Assembly: GCA_027924585.1 (NCBI GenBank)
Contig: BSBM01000191.1
Span: 3,162,001 to 3,226,000, forward strand
Length of the DNA stretch: 64,000 nt
Source of the DNA: Larix kaempferi
Lineage: Eukaryota; Streptophyta; Pinopsida; Pinales; Pinaceae
Direction: 5' to 3'
A program made the position numbers and the translations under genes. Within the stretch, counting starts at the first letter, position 1. Each line of letters begins with the position of its first letter. Below the pieces are notes generated by a model. That model saw nothing but the letters and a program-made list of their open reading frames with translations, was not told the DNA's origin and made no database searches. This document shows, piece by piece, positions 1 through 10,930 of the stretch.

Positions 1-1220
1 TGTAACAACATTGTTCATTATATTGATTATTGGATCATGTGACATTATTCTACTCCTATCTGAGTTCTACTGCATAATTATTCTTCTGTTATTTTTTACC
101 GCAGTTTTCACTCTTATTCAACTTTTCTGCTCATTCTTTCTTTGTGAGGTATCCTTAGCTCTTAAATATGCTGTGACTTAGAATTTCACAACATGGTGGA
201 CTGATGGTATGTTGGAAAGATGGCCTAGTATCTTCTTTGGTCTCAATATTTATGTATACCTATGTCTCAAAAATGAACGGTGATTAATAAACCATTATCC
301 AAGCAAAGTAGAATTATGTATAAAAAAATGTACACAAGTTTAAATCTCAATAATCTAAATAAGTCCCATCAATTTGAAAAGATAATAATATGGTTGTCTA
401 TTACCATCAAAGATATCGCATATCACTGATATTAGAGTTCCTTTGCAGTTGCACCTAGTGAAAAAATATCGATATATGTTAGGCCCTCAATCATAGCACC
501 TAGCCATATGACTAATTTAACACCAACAACAACATAAGACAATCCAAATTAAAAGATGAGAACTCTATGTGTTATCCTCATGACACATTATCCTTCTTCA
601 CTAGCTGTTGTTTGTAGCATAATTTTGCAACATTATGTTGAAATGTTGATTATTGTTATCTGTTGGTTTGGTATAATAGTGTTTGCAATATCCTGGTTAT
701 TAGCACTTTTTTCAATAATTTTTTCGTTTCCCTTTGGGGCATTCTCTTCCAAAATCCATGCAAAGACACATGGCATTATATTCCTGTAATGAGTATAATA
801 TATCCCAAAGCATTTTATCAAAAATAATTATGCATAACTTTTTAAAAGTTTTAGTACAAATTTCAAAGTATTTGCCTATAACCATACGCTACACAACATA
901 ATATTTTATTGCATTGATTTTGGTGTATAATACTCAAAGGTAAACTATATAAAATTTGATGTTTTGCCCAACTTGCAATATTTCAGTTTGTCTTTTCTCT
1001 TTTTGTTTACAAGCTTTTAAGGCGCAGATAGAAATGCATATTAGTAAAATCTTTAAACAAATTATTTTAACTTTGCCAAAGAGTATAAAAACTCACAAGG
1101 CATTGTTTTTAAATGAAAAATTAAGGCTTATAAAAATTGTTGCCTTTATCTGCTCGTTTCCAATATTTAACAAGATTAATAGAAGCACAACTTCTAGTCC
1201 CTGCCTCTAGGTGAGTTTTA
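1..1220. other. AT-rich intergenic DNA, no gene seen
   Basis: The short open frames here (for example 556-789 and 956-1210) have no recognisable domain and lie in AT-rich sequence with no codon-like pattern. I see no transposon hallmark. Confidence 0.6.
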
Positions 1221-1460
1221 TAAAATTGGGGTTTGTTCTCTTTGTTTTGATTAGGTGTACCTATAAGGTTCTATAGAGAAAAAATATATATTATCAGAGT
1301 TTAAATTTGGGTTTGTGAATATCTCCTTTAAGGTTTAAAATAAAATTGGTGTTTGTTCTCTTTGTTTTGATTAGGTGTACCTCTAAGGTTCTATAGAGAA
1401 AAAATATATATTATCAGAGTTTACATTTGGGTTTGTGAATATCTCCCTTAAGGTTTAAAA
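1221..1460. repeat. 120-bp tandem duplication, two copies
   Basis: The block starting TAAAATTGG at 1221 recurs at 1341 with only a few substitutions, giving a head-to-tail pair with an exact period of 120 bp. It lies in non-coding sequence. Confidence 0.9.
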
Positions 1461-1651
1461 TTGGCAGGTTTGGTACAAGCAACTCTCTTTGAATATTTTC
1501 ATGTTTGAAAGAGCAAAGCCTATGGCAAGTTGTTTCCCTTTGCAGAGGATACACCTCAAGAGATGCAAAAATATTACTCATGCACACGAAGGAGAACAAC
1601 CATATGTTACATTAGCGGGAACCCTTAGGAAGTATGCACTCAAGTAGTGAA

Positions 1652-1823
1652 AACTATAGCAATGTCATAAAATTCATTCATATTATATTATTTTATTCAT
1701 TTTTTACAAAGTGATGGAAAGATTAGATCAATTCTATAACTATAGCAATGTCATAAAATTCATTCATATTATATTATTTTATTCATTTTTTACAAAGTGA
1801 TGTAAAGATTAGATCAATTCTAT
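1652..1823. repeat. 86-bp tandem duplication, two copies
   Basis: The block starting AACTATAGCAATG at 1652 recurs at 1738, nearly identical over its whole length. It abuts the next tandem array. Confidence 0.9.
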
Positions 1824-2054
1824 AATTTTATATTAAAGATTGTTGTTTTCAACTTTAGTTTTGACCATAGTGTAATTTTATATTGAAGATTGTTGTTTTC
1901 AACTTTAGTTTTGACATCATAGTGTAATTTTATATTAAAGATTGTTGTTTTCAACTTTAGTTTATTATATTAAAGATTGTTGTTTTCAACTTTAGTTTAT
2001 TATCATAGTGTAATTTTATATTAAAGATTGTTATTTTCAACTTTAGTTTTGACA
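1823..2054. repeat. Short tandem array, about five units of 40-52 bp
   Basis: Units share the core AAAGATTGTTGTTTTCAACT. Lengths vary because the tails differ (GACCATAGTG, GACATCATAGTG, TTAT). This looks like repeated local duplication with small indels. Confidence 0.85.
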
Positions 2055-2523
2055 GTGTATAAATCAAGTTGAACACGTGATATTGCTATATAAAAACTAA
2101 TAATAATATGTGCATTGCTATATAAAAACTAATAATAATATAATAACTAATAATAATATAATATAGCAATTATGTTATCCGTTTGAATGTTAAACTTTTT
2201 AAATTAACCTTAAAATAATAGTGAGAAGACACTTTGAAACATGATTTATACTAAGTTATGTTTTAAACCAACCACGACATCATCGCCGCCAATAGGGGTA
2301 AAAAGTATAAAAAGACAATTCTACGCCATTACATAACGGTACATCAATTACATATGAAGACAATTTAGTGGTACTTTAGCGACAAAAATTTTCTTTTATT
2401 CTACTTATATTTAGGTTATAGTTCATATTCTAATCATAGTGTGGAGTCACAAGTTTTATTTGTCGTTCCTCATATGCGCCATCAAATTAAGCATAAGCAT
2501 ATACAATAGTATAAAAATACATG

Positions 2524-2835
2524 TTACTGTTGCTGACTCGGATTGCGTCTTTGAAGAACAAATGATCCTATAATTATTGCAATTCCAATTCCTGTGATTG
2601 GAAGTGTGACAAGCCAACGACGCTGCGAGGTTCTCGTGGCCGTTCCCTGGGAAGCCTCCGAGAGATTTTGTTGGTGGTGAGCTGCGATTACTTTCCCCGT
2701 GTTGTTCTCTGATGCCACATATAAAGAATAGAACATCAAAATCGAAATTTTATAGGACCTCACAAAAAGTGATGCCACATATAAAGAATAGAACATCAAA
2801 ATCGAAATTTTATAGGACCTCACAAAAAGTGGCAT
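2524..2835 (-). other. ORF with C-terminal membrane segment, possible exon remnant
   Basis: This 103-codon frame has two parts. The first 41 residues are the translation of a duplicated 60-bp block and are probably not real protein. The last 60 residues contain a hydrophilic stretch, then a basic RRW, about 18 hydrophobic residues (about 75-92), then RRNPSQQQ and a stop. That is the shape of a tail-anchored or single-pass protein C-terminus. An AG splice acceptor just before residue 43 (TGTGGCATCAG on the minus strand) would make it a terminal exon. I do not recognise the family, and the frame may be chance. Confidence 0.25.
2711..2830. repeat. 60-bp tandem duplication, two copies
   Basis: GATGCCACATATAAAGAATA begins at 2711 and again at 2771. 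The two 60-bp copies appear identical by eye. Confidence 0.92.
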
Positions 2836-2845
2836 TTCTCACACA

Positions 2846-2959
2846 AAAATCAAATAAAAAACACCATCCTCGAATCCATTAACCATTGAACAAAATCTTA
2901 GAAAATCAAATAAAAAACACCATCCTCAAATCCATTAACCATTGAACAAAAATCTTAGA
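2846..2959. repeat. 56-bp tandem duplication, two copies
   Basis: AAAATCAAATAAAAAACACC starts at 2846 and 2902. The copies differ by one substitution and one inserted A. Confidence 0.9.
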
Positions 2960-3676
2960 AATAGACACATTGTTTATTGCACTATATATTGTGAAAGAAA
3001 TCGAGACAAAGCTTTAAGTGAAGTGATCGTTTTTACTAGCAGCCCTAAGTTGTTATGCCAATTCTCATTTGAGTTAACGACGTGTAGTAGCCTCCACCAA
3101 ATTTAAGAAATGCAACCACACTAAATCCAATCAAGTAAAATAGGTTAGCAATCCTCACTCTTATGTAAATTTTGGTGTTTGACCAAGAAGTAAACCCTAT
3201 CTGCCGTATTATTGGAAATGTCAGTTATTCCCTCTTGAAAAGAAGCTTTATCTTTTTGGACCGGTCGCATATAAGATTCAGCTATAATTAGTTGTTGAGG
3301 CTTTCACTCCAATTTTCTACTCATTTCCGATGCTACTAAAATCTAGAGACATTGAGAAACAATAGCATTCAAGAAACTTGAATCAAAACAGAAAGAAGAG
3401 AGATACGTTTTTTGCAGTCATAATTTGCGCTAAACCATAAAAAATGAAACAACTGAACTAAAGTGTTGGTCTAGTAAAGTTTTAAAAGGCACTTGGAAAC
3501 TAGCCGCTTAATTTGTCTCTGGCCTAGATTTTATACGATTCATTGAAGTTGGTTACCGCCACGTGGGGTAAGATCTGAAGCAACGAAACCTGAGGTGAAT
3601 TCCAAGATTTTATAGATTAAAAGGCATGATGCTTTTTTTGTTTACAAATATAAAAACAAAAAGGATGTAAACACAA
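2960..3676. other. Non-coding stretch, nothing recognised
   Basis: No ORF of note, no transposon ends and no tandem structure were found in this interval. Confidence 0.5.
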
Positions 3677-3722
3677 GATATACTTAAATGTAAAGGGAAG
3701 ATATACTTAAATGTAAAGGGAA
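3677..3722. repeat. 23-bp tandem duplication
   Basis: GATATACTTAAATGTAAAG occurs at 3677 and 3700, a perfect two-copy repeat with period 23. Confidence 0.85.
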
Positions 3723-3749
3723 GACCAAGATGCATCTATATTGTGTTAA

Positions 3750-3927
3750 TTGAAACAAAGCTCCTCTCAACAGGCCATGGAACCTAAAAATTGCAGACGC
3801 TAGGCAACTTGCACTATTAACGTGTATCGAGTAGACAATATATTGAAACAAAGCTCCTCTCAACAGGCTATGGAACCTAAAAATTGTAGACGCTAGGCAA
3901 CTTGCACTATTAACGTGTATCGAGTAA
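3750..3927. repeat. 93-bp tandem duplication
   Basis: TGAAACAAAGCTCCTCTCAA starts at 3751 and 3844. The copies differ by two or three transitions. The second copy ends near 3927. Confidence 0.9.
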
Positions 3928-4288
3928 CACTAAATATACATTTAGCCTAGAGCAAGTAACAACAAATAAGATGGAGCAGGAAAGAAGATATCATGGTTCC
4001 TAACGATAGCAAAGATGGCTCCGTTAAGATAGTAGGAAAAACACTCTGTGGTGATGGTATTTGTCACCAGATTCAAATTTTTCTGTATCTTCATTTCATA
4101 TTATTTTCTAGACTTTTTATCAATATGAATTTATAGTATGTAATATATCAGACTCGTTCTTCAGGCCAAACCCTCAACGTTCCCGAGATCACTTCTAGCT
4201 CAAATAGAGTGGATAATAGATTATTTGACCTGTTGGGTCAGCGACAGATATCTGGGTGATAAAAAATAGTTCCATGTCTAATTTTCGA

Positions 4289-4388
4289 GACCTTGTTGTT
4301 GGGCATTGGATGCAGCGAAATTATACCAAAAGAGTACAGACCTTGTTGTTGGGCATTGAATGCATCGAAATTATATTAAAAGAGTACA
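4289..4388. repeat. 50-bp tandem duplication
   Basis: GACCTTGTTGTTGGGCATTG starts at 4289 and 4339. The copies differ at a few positions. The 69-codon frame over it (4256-4465) looks like a by-product of the repeat. Confidence 0.88.
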
Positions 4389-4389
4389 A

Positions 4390-6195
4390 CACAAGTGTGC
4401 TCAGAACAACCTTACGTGGATCTTATCTCTCCATTGCAACTAAAAATATTTTACAAACCAAGTAATAAAACACAGTTTGCATTGGCATGTGATTGGCATA
4501 TTATAGTATAATTATGAAAATATGCAATGTTGAAATAATATAGGTGCAATAAATTATGAACACCTTTGAAGGATTCCATCGACAGGTTGCATGAATGCAT
4601 GATGGACAGGTTGCGCATTCATGCACAACTGCCAAGTGTCATATTATCACCTTCCAATATTGACTCTTTTTCACAGGGGCGTTATTTTGGCTTTTGATAA
4701 CTTCAATCTATGACAAGATCATCAAAATTACAGAGATGTAAAATATCGAGACTATTGCCGTGTACGAATAGGGGCAGTAGAGCCAACTGCAGGGTAAGAA
4801 GTTCCGAAGGTATATGAAGCAAAAGAGTATCATCTCGAAGAATGTTACAGGAAAGTGGAGCAGGGAGACAAACATCAAAATGAGTTGGATGACTTGCAGT
4901 TGGGTCGACGACACTCCAGGTCCATGTACATAAGACAGACTCTGCTCCACCACTTATAACAATGTCTTTCCTTAGTTTATGAGGCAACTAGTTTCACCAC
5001 AGTCTAGTTTACAAGGTCAAGCAACTCACTTTCACATTAGAAGCTAAACTTCTGATCATCAAGTTGTCTTACAAGATTTTGTTATCCTCCAACAATTTTC
5101 ATAACCAGTTTTTAACTTGTGAAGAGTTTTTGCTATTGTGAATTGCATCAGTAATTGGTAGTCCAAATCGGGAGTTCTAATACTGTGTTTTCCTACCATG
5201 TCAAAATAATATAGCACACAAGAAATGAGATTCATAAACAAAATAGTTACAAAAAGAATAAACCTCCTTTCAATAGTGTTTCACATTGATATACAGAATA
5301 GTAAACTTGAAACTCCCATCGGAATTTAATCACATTGGAAGATAATAACTATTTACATGTACACTGTAAAAAGAATACAACATTTTCTTTAGCGTATGCA
5401 TTCCCAGTATACACAAATAATGGGATCATACAGGAACTTAGATGTAGAAATCATAAAAAAATAGAAACAAATTAATCGGAAAATGAATAAATCTTGTCTC
5501 AGTAGCACTTCACACTAATACACAAAAAAAAATATGAAAATAGAGAAGCATATACTTGAAATTGCTCTTGGAATTTAAACACTATTTACAATTTACAATG
5601 TGTATACCTAGCATTTTTTAGAAAAACTATTTAATTATCCACATTGTTGCTTTGTGGAATAACTCACATGACTCTTTAGTACAGTAGTTTACTGAGTAAG
5701 ACCGCTAAGCCTGCTACGGGTTAGCGATCAATAGCTTCTACTAAGGACTAGATTCAGTAAGCCTTATTCTCTAAATCCTAGAACCAGGTCATTGTTCATA
5801 ATGGGCCTATTTCTCTCGACCATAAAACCAATATGCTTACAGCACTGAGTCTATCCTATGAAATCACAGTAATGGCATTGAAATGGCATACCCTTTTATT
5901 TATAAAGAACAAATATCTTGCCTTTATTAGTTGAGGTTCAATTTTGGAATTGGGATAAGTCATAGAATAGCTGGTAATACCGGTAAGACATTAAGGACAG
6001 ATTCTGCTGTTGGGTTATTGGGTTGGGAAAACAGTCATTAATCCCGGGAAATGGTCAGTAAAGAAAAATGGTTGTGTAAAGCCAAAGGACAGATGGAACA
6101 TATTGCCTAACCCCGAGCATTGACATCGCCTTGCCTAAGCCTTGAATAGCAGATCTATATGAAGATAAATATCCATACCCATATCCTCCAAATTG
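4390..6195. other. Non-coding stretch, no supported gene
   Basis: Two overlapping minus-strand frames at 4703-4987 have no recognisable domain. The rest is AT-rich and lacks element ends. Confidence 0.45.
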
Positions 6196-6452
6196 CTAAG
6201 CCATTACCTTGTCCAGCTCCATATCCATAAGCAGCAGATCTCGTTCTGAAGCCATATGTCCTAGTTCCTTATGATGATCGTAAGCGTGATTCAGCAGTTT
6301 CTTACCTTCGTGATCCATACCTTCATAAGCGAGCTGAATATTATGGTGTTCCTTAGCGAGATCCTGATGCTTGTTCTCGTTATCCAGATGAAGAGCTAGA
6401 TGTTCCAGCTGAAGATCATATCTATATAGTGACCCAGCCCTTTCTGATCGAC
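6196..6452 (-). other. Sequence downstream of the GH28 exon, possible intron
   Basis: On the minus strand the GH28 similarity stops at GGAACAG followed by GTCGATCAG, a usable splice donor. The frame stays open to 6196 but reads as a His, Asp, Glu and Leu-rich stretch unlike polygalacturonase. The missing half of the enzyme, including the GTGDDC, GHG and RIK motifs, was not found between 1 and 6452. Confidence 0.35.
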
Positions 6453-6594
6453 CTGTTCCGACTATACAAATCTGAATCACTACCTGTTGGAAGCCAGCGA
6501 TGTGAATTCCGTCTATATTTGGACTGTCGCCTGGCGCAATGATTTGCAAATTTTCGAGTTGAACATTTGTTGAACGATATATGACTAGATGGAT
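6453..6594 (-). pseudogene. GH28 polygalacturonase exon, downstream half
   Basis: This is the minus-strand continuation of the GH28 gene interrupted by the Copia insertion. Residues APGDSPNIDGIHI match the conserved polygalacturonase block containing the first catalytic Asp region (usually SPNTDG). It is followed by QQVVIQ and GTG. Polygalacturonases hydrolyse alpha-1,4 galacturonan in plant cell walls. The reading frame matches the part at 10931-10962: with one copy of the TGGAT duplication removed, the codons run through without a frameshift. A donor-like GT follows position 6453. The second Asp pair, catalytic His and Arg-Lys motifs are absent, so even without the insertion this copy appears incomplete in this window. 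Confidence 0.85.
6590..6594. other. 5-bp target site duplication, left copy (TGGAT)
   Basis: TGGAT immediately precedes the 5' LTR and matches TGGAT at 10931-10935, immediately after the 3' LTR. A perfect 5-bp duplication is the integrase signature of an LTR element. Confidence 0.93.
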
Positions 6595-7889
6595 TGTTAG
6601 CACTAGGTGCAGGCCTCAATAACTTGGAGTCACATTTATATTGGTAAAGTGACTTTAGTAATGTGTTTTTATTAAAGTACCTTTTTGATGTGACTTTATG
6701 ATTTAAAAGTGAGTCTCACTTTATTATGTTTTAAAGTGACTTTAAGTCATAAAGTGTACTTTTAAATATTTAGGGTAATATGACTTTTCAAAAGGAAAAA
6801 TTTGTTGTAAAGTTTACTTAGGAGATTTAAGTGAGTAAGAGATTAGATCCCAGCCATAGATCTCTTGGCCAAGATCTAATCTCGTCCATTGAAGTTGAAA
6901 AGTCATGAGAGTAACCCTAATAGGGTAAATAAAAGTACATGAGACTTCATTTGGGCACACATTTCAAAGAGAGAGTTTTTGGAGTGGCTCGATTTCCAAG
7001 AGAGGAGCTTGGTGAGAAGTGTGGGTAGCACAGTTTTCAAGAGAATGTGAAGAGTTGAGCTAACAGAGGGAGAGAGATAAGGCAGCAAAGTGGAAGGGCA
7101 CGAGCTCCAAGGAGTGGGAAACACAATTCCCAAGAAACTGTAGCAACAGTAAAGAGGACGCACAGCTAAGATAGGGAGAGTGGAAGAGGCAGCACGCACA
7201 CCAAGACTGGTAGAGCAGGAAGTGTTGTTTCTACAGCAGATAAAGGGCACATCTCTCCAAGCTAGAAGGGTGACATGCTTCCCAAGGCAAAGAGGCAGCA
7301 TTGAAGGATCATACAGCAGAGAATGAGGGTGCTGTACAGCAAGAGATTTGTTGTTGTTGGCACACATTTCGAGGCACTATAGCTGCATGTTTGACAATAC
7401 AGAAATGTATGATGTCTGTGCACACAAACCGAGGGAGTAACTGCAGCCTGTGAGGTCCATACAGTGAGGTCAGACTTTGCAGATTTCCTGTAGCTGACTG
7501 TGTACATTCAGGCACGCATTTCGAGGTGGATGAAGTGCACAGAAATCAAGGTTCAGTTCTGTTTATTTAATGCTGAAATTAATGACTGTTGTACTCTCTG
7601 AAATTCTCTCTCAAGCTTAATAAAATTTCTCTTGCATGCTGGTTTTCCCCAGGGGTTGGGGGGGTTTTCCAGGGTCAAATTTGACCAAAAATATCTGTGT
7701 TAAATATGTTTTACAGTCTGCTGATTTTGAGTTAATTTTTCCGCTGCAAAGTTTACTTAGTTACAGCATATCAGCTTACAGAGACATGAAATTTATATGC
7801 ATGTGATATGTGTTTGCTTTTACGAATGTTGAAGACTGATATCAGAGTTCTACTAAGTGTTTGGGCTGAGTTAAGCTCAGATTTCAACA
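6595..7889 (+). repeat. 5' LTR of the Copia element
   Basis: It starts TGTTAG and ends TTTCAACA, pairing with 9601-10930. Relative to the 3' LTR it lacks about 35 bp right after TGTTAGCA. An AATAAA at 7619-7624 and the downstream CCCCAGGGGTTGGGGGG run are typical of the Copia R/U5 region. Long antisense frames inside it are shadows. Confidence 0.92.
7619..7624 (+). promoter_or_regulatory. Putative LTR polyadenylation signal
   Basis: AATAAA, with the same motif at the equivalent place in the 3' LTR (10659-10664). Confidence 0.55.
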
Positions 7890-7901
7890 TGGTATCAGAG
7901 C
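7890..7901 (+). promoter_or_regulatory. Primer binding site, initiator Met tRNA
   Basis: TGGTATCAGAGC follows the LTR end with no spacer. This is the standard plant Copia primer site complementary to the 3' end of tRNA-iMet. Confidence 0.95.
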
Positions 7902-8058
7902 TGGGGCTCTGAGATTTCAGTAGACTGTTGGGCAGCAAAGAAGTGTTGATTTTTTTGCAGATGCTAGTGCATGTGAAGTAACAGCTGTCTGTCATTTTTT
8001 TACCAAGTGAGCAGAAAGGTGTTGAGTACAGCTGAGTATTTTTGCTCAAGAAGGCAGA

Positions 8059-9606
8059 GTGTGCTTTGTTGAAAAAGAGCAGAAGAAAATGATGGCTTGC
8101 ATCCGGTATGAAGATAGGTTGGAAGGGATTTCCAACTACTTACAGTGGAAAGCACGGATGACAGATGTTCTCAAGGAAAACAAGTTATGGGCCTTTGTCA
8201 GTACCACAGTGGTTCCACCCATAGTTGATCCTATAGCCCTTGACATACATGAGGTGAAGGAGGCCAGAACGCAAAGACTACTTCTGGATGGTGTTCGAGA
8301 TCACATCATCCCACAATTGGCAGAGAAACTAACTGCTAAGGGGATGTGGGATACTTTTAAAAGTTTGTATGAGAACAAGAATGAAAATCGTAAAATGGCC
8401 CTAAAAGATAAGCTTCATGGCACTAAGATGGAGAGAGGTGAGAATGTAGCCTCTTACCTCACTAGACTCAGACATATAAAAGATGAATTGAGTGCTATTG
8501 GTGAGATGATTCCTAATCCCGAGCTAGTGCGGATAGCCCTGAAGGGCTTCACTAAGGAGTGGGATGTGTTCGTGAAGTGTGTAGTTGGCAGAAAGAACTT
8601 TCCCTCTTGGGAAAGACTATGGGATGATTTTACTCAGGAGGAGATCCGAGAAGGGAAGACTGAGCAGGTTGCTGATGAAGAGAATGTGGCCCTTTCAGCT
8701 AAGGGTAGAAAGAAAAAGGGTGGCTCGAGCAGTGGAGCCAAAGACTTGAGCAAAGTAAAATGCTTTGCTTGCCAGAGTTATGGTCACTATGTTGGGCAAT
8801 GTCCCAACAAGAAGAAGAACAAGAAGAAAGAAGAGCCTGAGGCGGTCTCTCCAGCTGAAGTGGGAGATTTTGCGGCGGAATTCGAGAGGGAATTCTCGCT
8901 CGTCTCAATTCTTTCAGACAGTAGTGTAGCAGAGAGTTTGGATACTGGAGCATGGTACATAGATAGCGGAGCAGCACGCCATATGACGGGGATACGAGCA
9001 GTGTTCCGAGAGTTGGCAGATATTGACAGAGTTATACTGACTGAGGATGGGTATGCTGGCACCCATGCAGTAGAAGGAGTTGGAAAAGTCCTATTCCAAC
9101 TCGAGTCTGGTGGTTATCTGGAGGTTGGCGATGTGTTGTTTGTTCCAGAGCTGAAGAGGAACTTGGTCTCAGTTTCATCTTTGGAGGATGACAGATATGC
9201 GGTTCTTCATGTGAGTGGGCGCGTTTATATATATCCGGTGAGTGTGGGCTTGGGTGCAGCGAGTCTGCTTGGCATCCGTGATGGCTGGATATACCGATTT
9301 TTGGGGCATCCGGTGGATGGTGAGCCTGGTGAGAGATCAGACTCAGTGGCAGCAGCAGTGGCTGTCAGTGTGGAGGATTCATCCAACTCTATGAGGAAAC
9401 AGAGTTGGTATGATATGGTTCTTCAGGATGAGCATGAGAGTGAGGAGAACTCTCAATTCAGAGTTGTCAGACAGAGACCTTCAGCAGTTGATCCAGTGCA
9501 GGTATCTGAGAGGCATTCAGATTCAGAGGGAGCTTCAGTTATTGGAGGGAGAGATCCAGGTGGAGCTGATGACAGTAGTACCTCCCTCTCTAAGAGGGAG
9601 TGTTAG
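8059..9606 (+). CDS. Copia Gag-protease polyprotein, intact but truncated
   Basis: Uninterrupted 515-codon frame. The likely initiator is either the first ATG (8059) or the ATG pair at 8089-8094. Residues about 20-200 form the Copia-type Gag (UBN2-like) domain. A CCHC zinc knuckle (CFACQSYGHYVGQC) starts at residue 235. A retropepsin active site (YIDSGAARHMTG) lies near residues 300-311, followed by the LVSVSSL segment normally leading to the gag-pre-integrase region. After that the frame jumps to an acidic, Ser-rich tail and stops: the last codon (TGT) and stop (TAG) are the first six bases of the 3' LTR. The integrase-RT-RNase H coding block has been cleanly removed while the frame stayed open. 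An open gag in an element about 3 percent diverged suggests recent selection or trans-mobilisation, but this is inference. Confidence 0.92.
   Translation: MCFVEKEQKKMMACIRYEDRLEGISNYLQWKARMTDVLKENKLWAFVSTTVVPPIVDPIALDIHEVKEARTQRLLLDGVRDHIIPQLAEKLTAKGMWDTFKSLYENKNENRKMALKDKLHGTKMERGENVASYLTRLRHIKDELSAIGEMIPNPELVRIALKGFTKEWDVFVKCVVGRKNFPSWERLWDDFTQEEIREGKTEQVADEENVALSAKGRKKKGGSSSGAKDLSKVKCFACQSYGHYVGQCPNKKKNKKKEEPEAVSPAEVGDFAAEFEREFSLVSILSDSSVAESLDTGAWYIDSGAARHMTGIRAVFRELADIDRVILTEDGYAGTHAVEGVGKVLFQLESGGYLEVGDVLFVPELKRNLVSVSSLEDDRYAVLHVSGRVYIYPVSVGLGAASLLGIRDGWIYRFLGHPVDGEPGERSDSVAAAVAVSVEDSSNSMRKQSWYDMVLQDEHESEENSQFRVVRQRPSAVDPVQVSERHSDSEGASVIGGRDPGGADDSSTSLSKREC
9592..9600 (+). promoter_or_regulatory. 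Polypurine tract
   Basis: AAGAGGGAG lies directly against the TG of the 3' LTR, the expected position for plus-strand priming. Confidence 0.85.
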
Positions 9607-10930
9607 CATTTGATAGCTCGGTGGCACTCCTGTATCAGGTGCCTAGGTGCAAGGGTCAATAACTTGGAGTCACATTTATATTCTTAAAGTGACTTTAGTA
9701 ATGTGTTTTTATTAAAGTACCTTTTTGATGTGACTTTATGATTTAAAAGTGAGTCGCACTTTATTATGTTTTAAAGTGACTTTAAGTCATAAAGTGTACT
9801 TTTAAATATTTAGGGTAATATGACTTTTCAAAAGGAAAAATTTGTTGTAAAGTTCACTTAGGAGATTTAAGTGAGTAAGAGATTAGATCCCAGCCATAGA
9901 TCTCTTGGTCAAGATCTAATCTCGTCCGTTGAAGTTGAAAAGTCATGAGAGTAACCCTAATAGGGTAAATAAAAGTGCATGAGACTTCATTTGGGCACAC
10001 ATTTCAAAGAGAGAGTTTTTGGAGTGGCTCGATTTCCAAGAGAGGAGCTTGGTGAGAAGTGTGAGTAGCACAGTTTTCAAGAGAATGTGAAGAGTTGAGC
10101 TAATAGAGGGAGAGAGATAAGGCAGCAAAGTGGAAGGGAACGAGCTCCAAGGAGTGGGAAACACAGTTCCCAAGAAACTGTAGCAGCAGTAAAGAGGACG
10201 CACAGCTGAGATAGGGAGAGTGGAAGAGGCAGCACGCACACCAAGACTGGTAGAGCAGGAAGTGTTGTTTCTATAGCAGATAAAGGGCGCATCTCTCCAA
10301 GCTAGAAGGGTGACATGCTTCCCAAGGAAAAGAGGCAGCATTGAAAGATCATACAACAGAGAATGAGGGTGTCGTACAGCAAGAGATTTGTTTTTGTTGG
10401 CACACATTTCGAGGCACTGTAGCTGCATGTTTGACAATACATAAATGTATGATGTCTGTGCACACAAACCGAGGGAGTAACTGCAGCCTGTGAGGTCCAT
10501 ACAGCGAGGTCAGACTTTGCAGATTTCCTGTAGCTGACTGTGTACATTCAGGCATGCATTTCGAGATAGATGAAGTGCACAGAAATCAAGGTTCAGTTCA
10601 GTTTATTTAATGCTGAAATTAATGACTATTGTACTCTCTGAAATTCTCTCTCAAGCTCAATAAAATTTATCTTGCATGCTGGTTTTCCCCAAGGGTTGGG
10701 GGGGGTTTTCCAGGGTCAAATTTGACCAAAAATATCTGTGTTAAATATGTTTTACAGTCTGCTGATTTTGAGTTAATTTTTCCGCTGCAAAGTTTACTTA
10801 GTTACAGCATATCAGCTTACAGAGACATGAAATTTATATGCATGTGATATGTGTTTGGTTTTATGAATGTTGAAGACTGATATCAGAGTTCTACTAAGTG
10901 TTTGCGTTGAGTTAAGCTCAGATTTCAACA
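9601..10930 (+). repeat. 3' LTR of the Copia element
   Basis: It starts TGTTAGCATT right after the polypurine tract and ends TTTCAACA, followed by the TGGAT duplication. It is about 35 bp longer than the 5' LTR. Confidence 0.93.

Larger units (their letters stand above)
6595..10930 (+). mobile_element. Complete non-autonomous Copia LTR retrotransposon
   Basis: The element has a 5' LTR (6595-7889), a tRNA-iMet primer site directly after it, a 515-codon gag-protease ORF, a polypurine tract abutting the 3' LTR (9601-10930), and matching TGGAT flanks. The internal region is only about 1.7 kb: integrase, reverse transcriptase and RNase H are absent, so movement would need enzymes from a related element. 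By eye the LTRs differ at about 35-40 sites in 1.3 kb (about 3 percent) plus one 35-36 bp gap near the 5' end, so the insertion is fairly old but much younger than the LINE and Gypsy remnants nearby. It sits in a coding exon of a GH28 gene in opposite orientation. Confidence 0.93.

Noticed and set aside
4703-4987. Two overlapping minus-strand ORFs of 94 and 81 codons
   Set aside because: No recognisable motif, two frames open at once, and no flanking splice or promoter evidence.
6903-7515. Overlapping minus-strand ORFs of up to 154 codons
   Set aside because: They lie antisense within the 5' LTR and recur in the 3' LTR (9943-10555) with different lengths and reading. No domain; shadows of LTR sequence.
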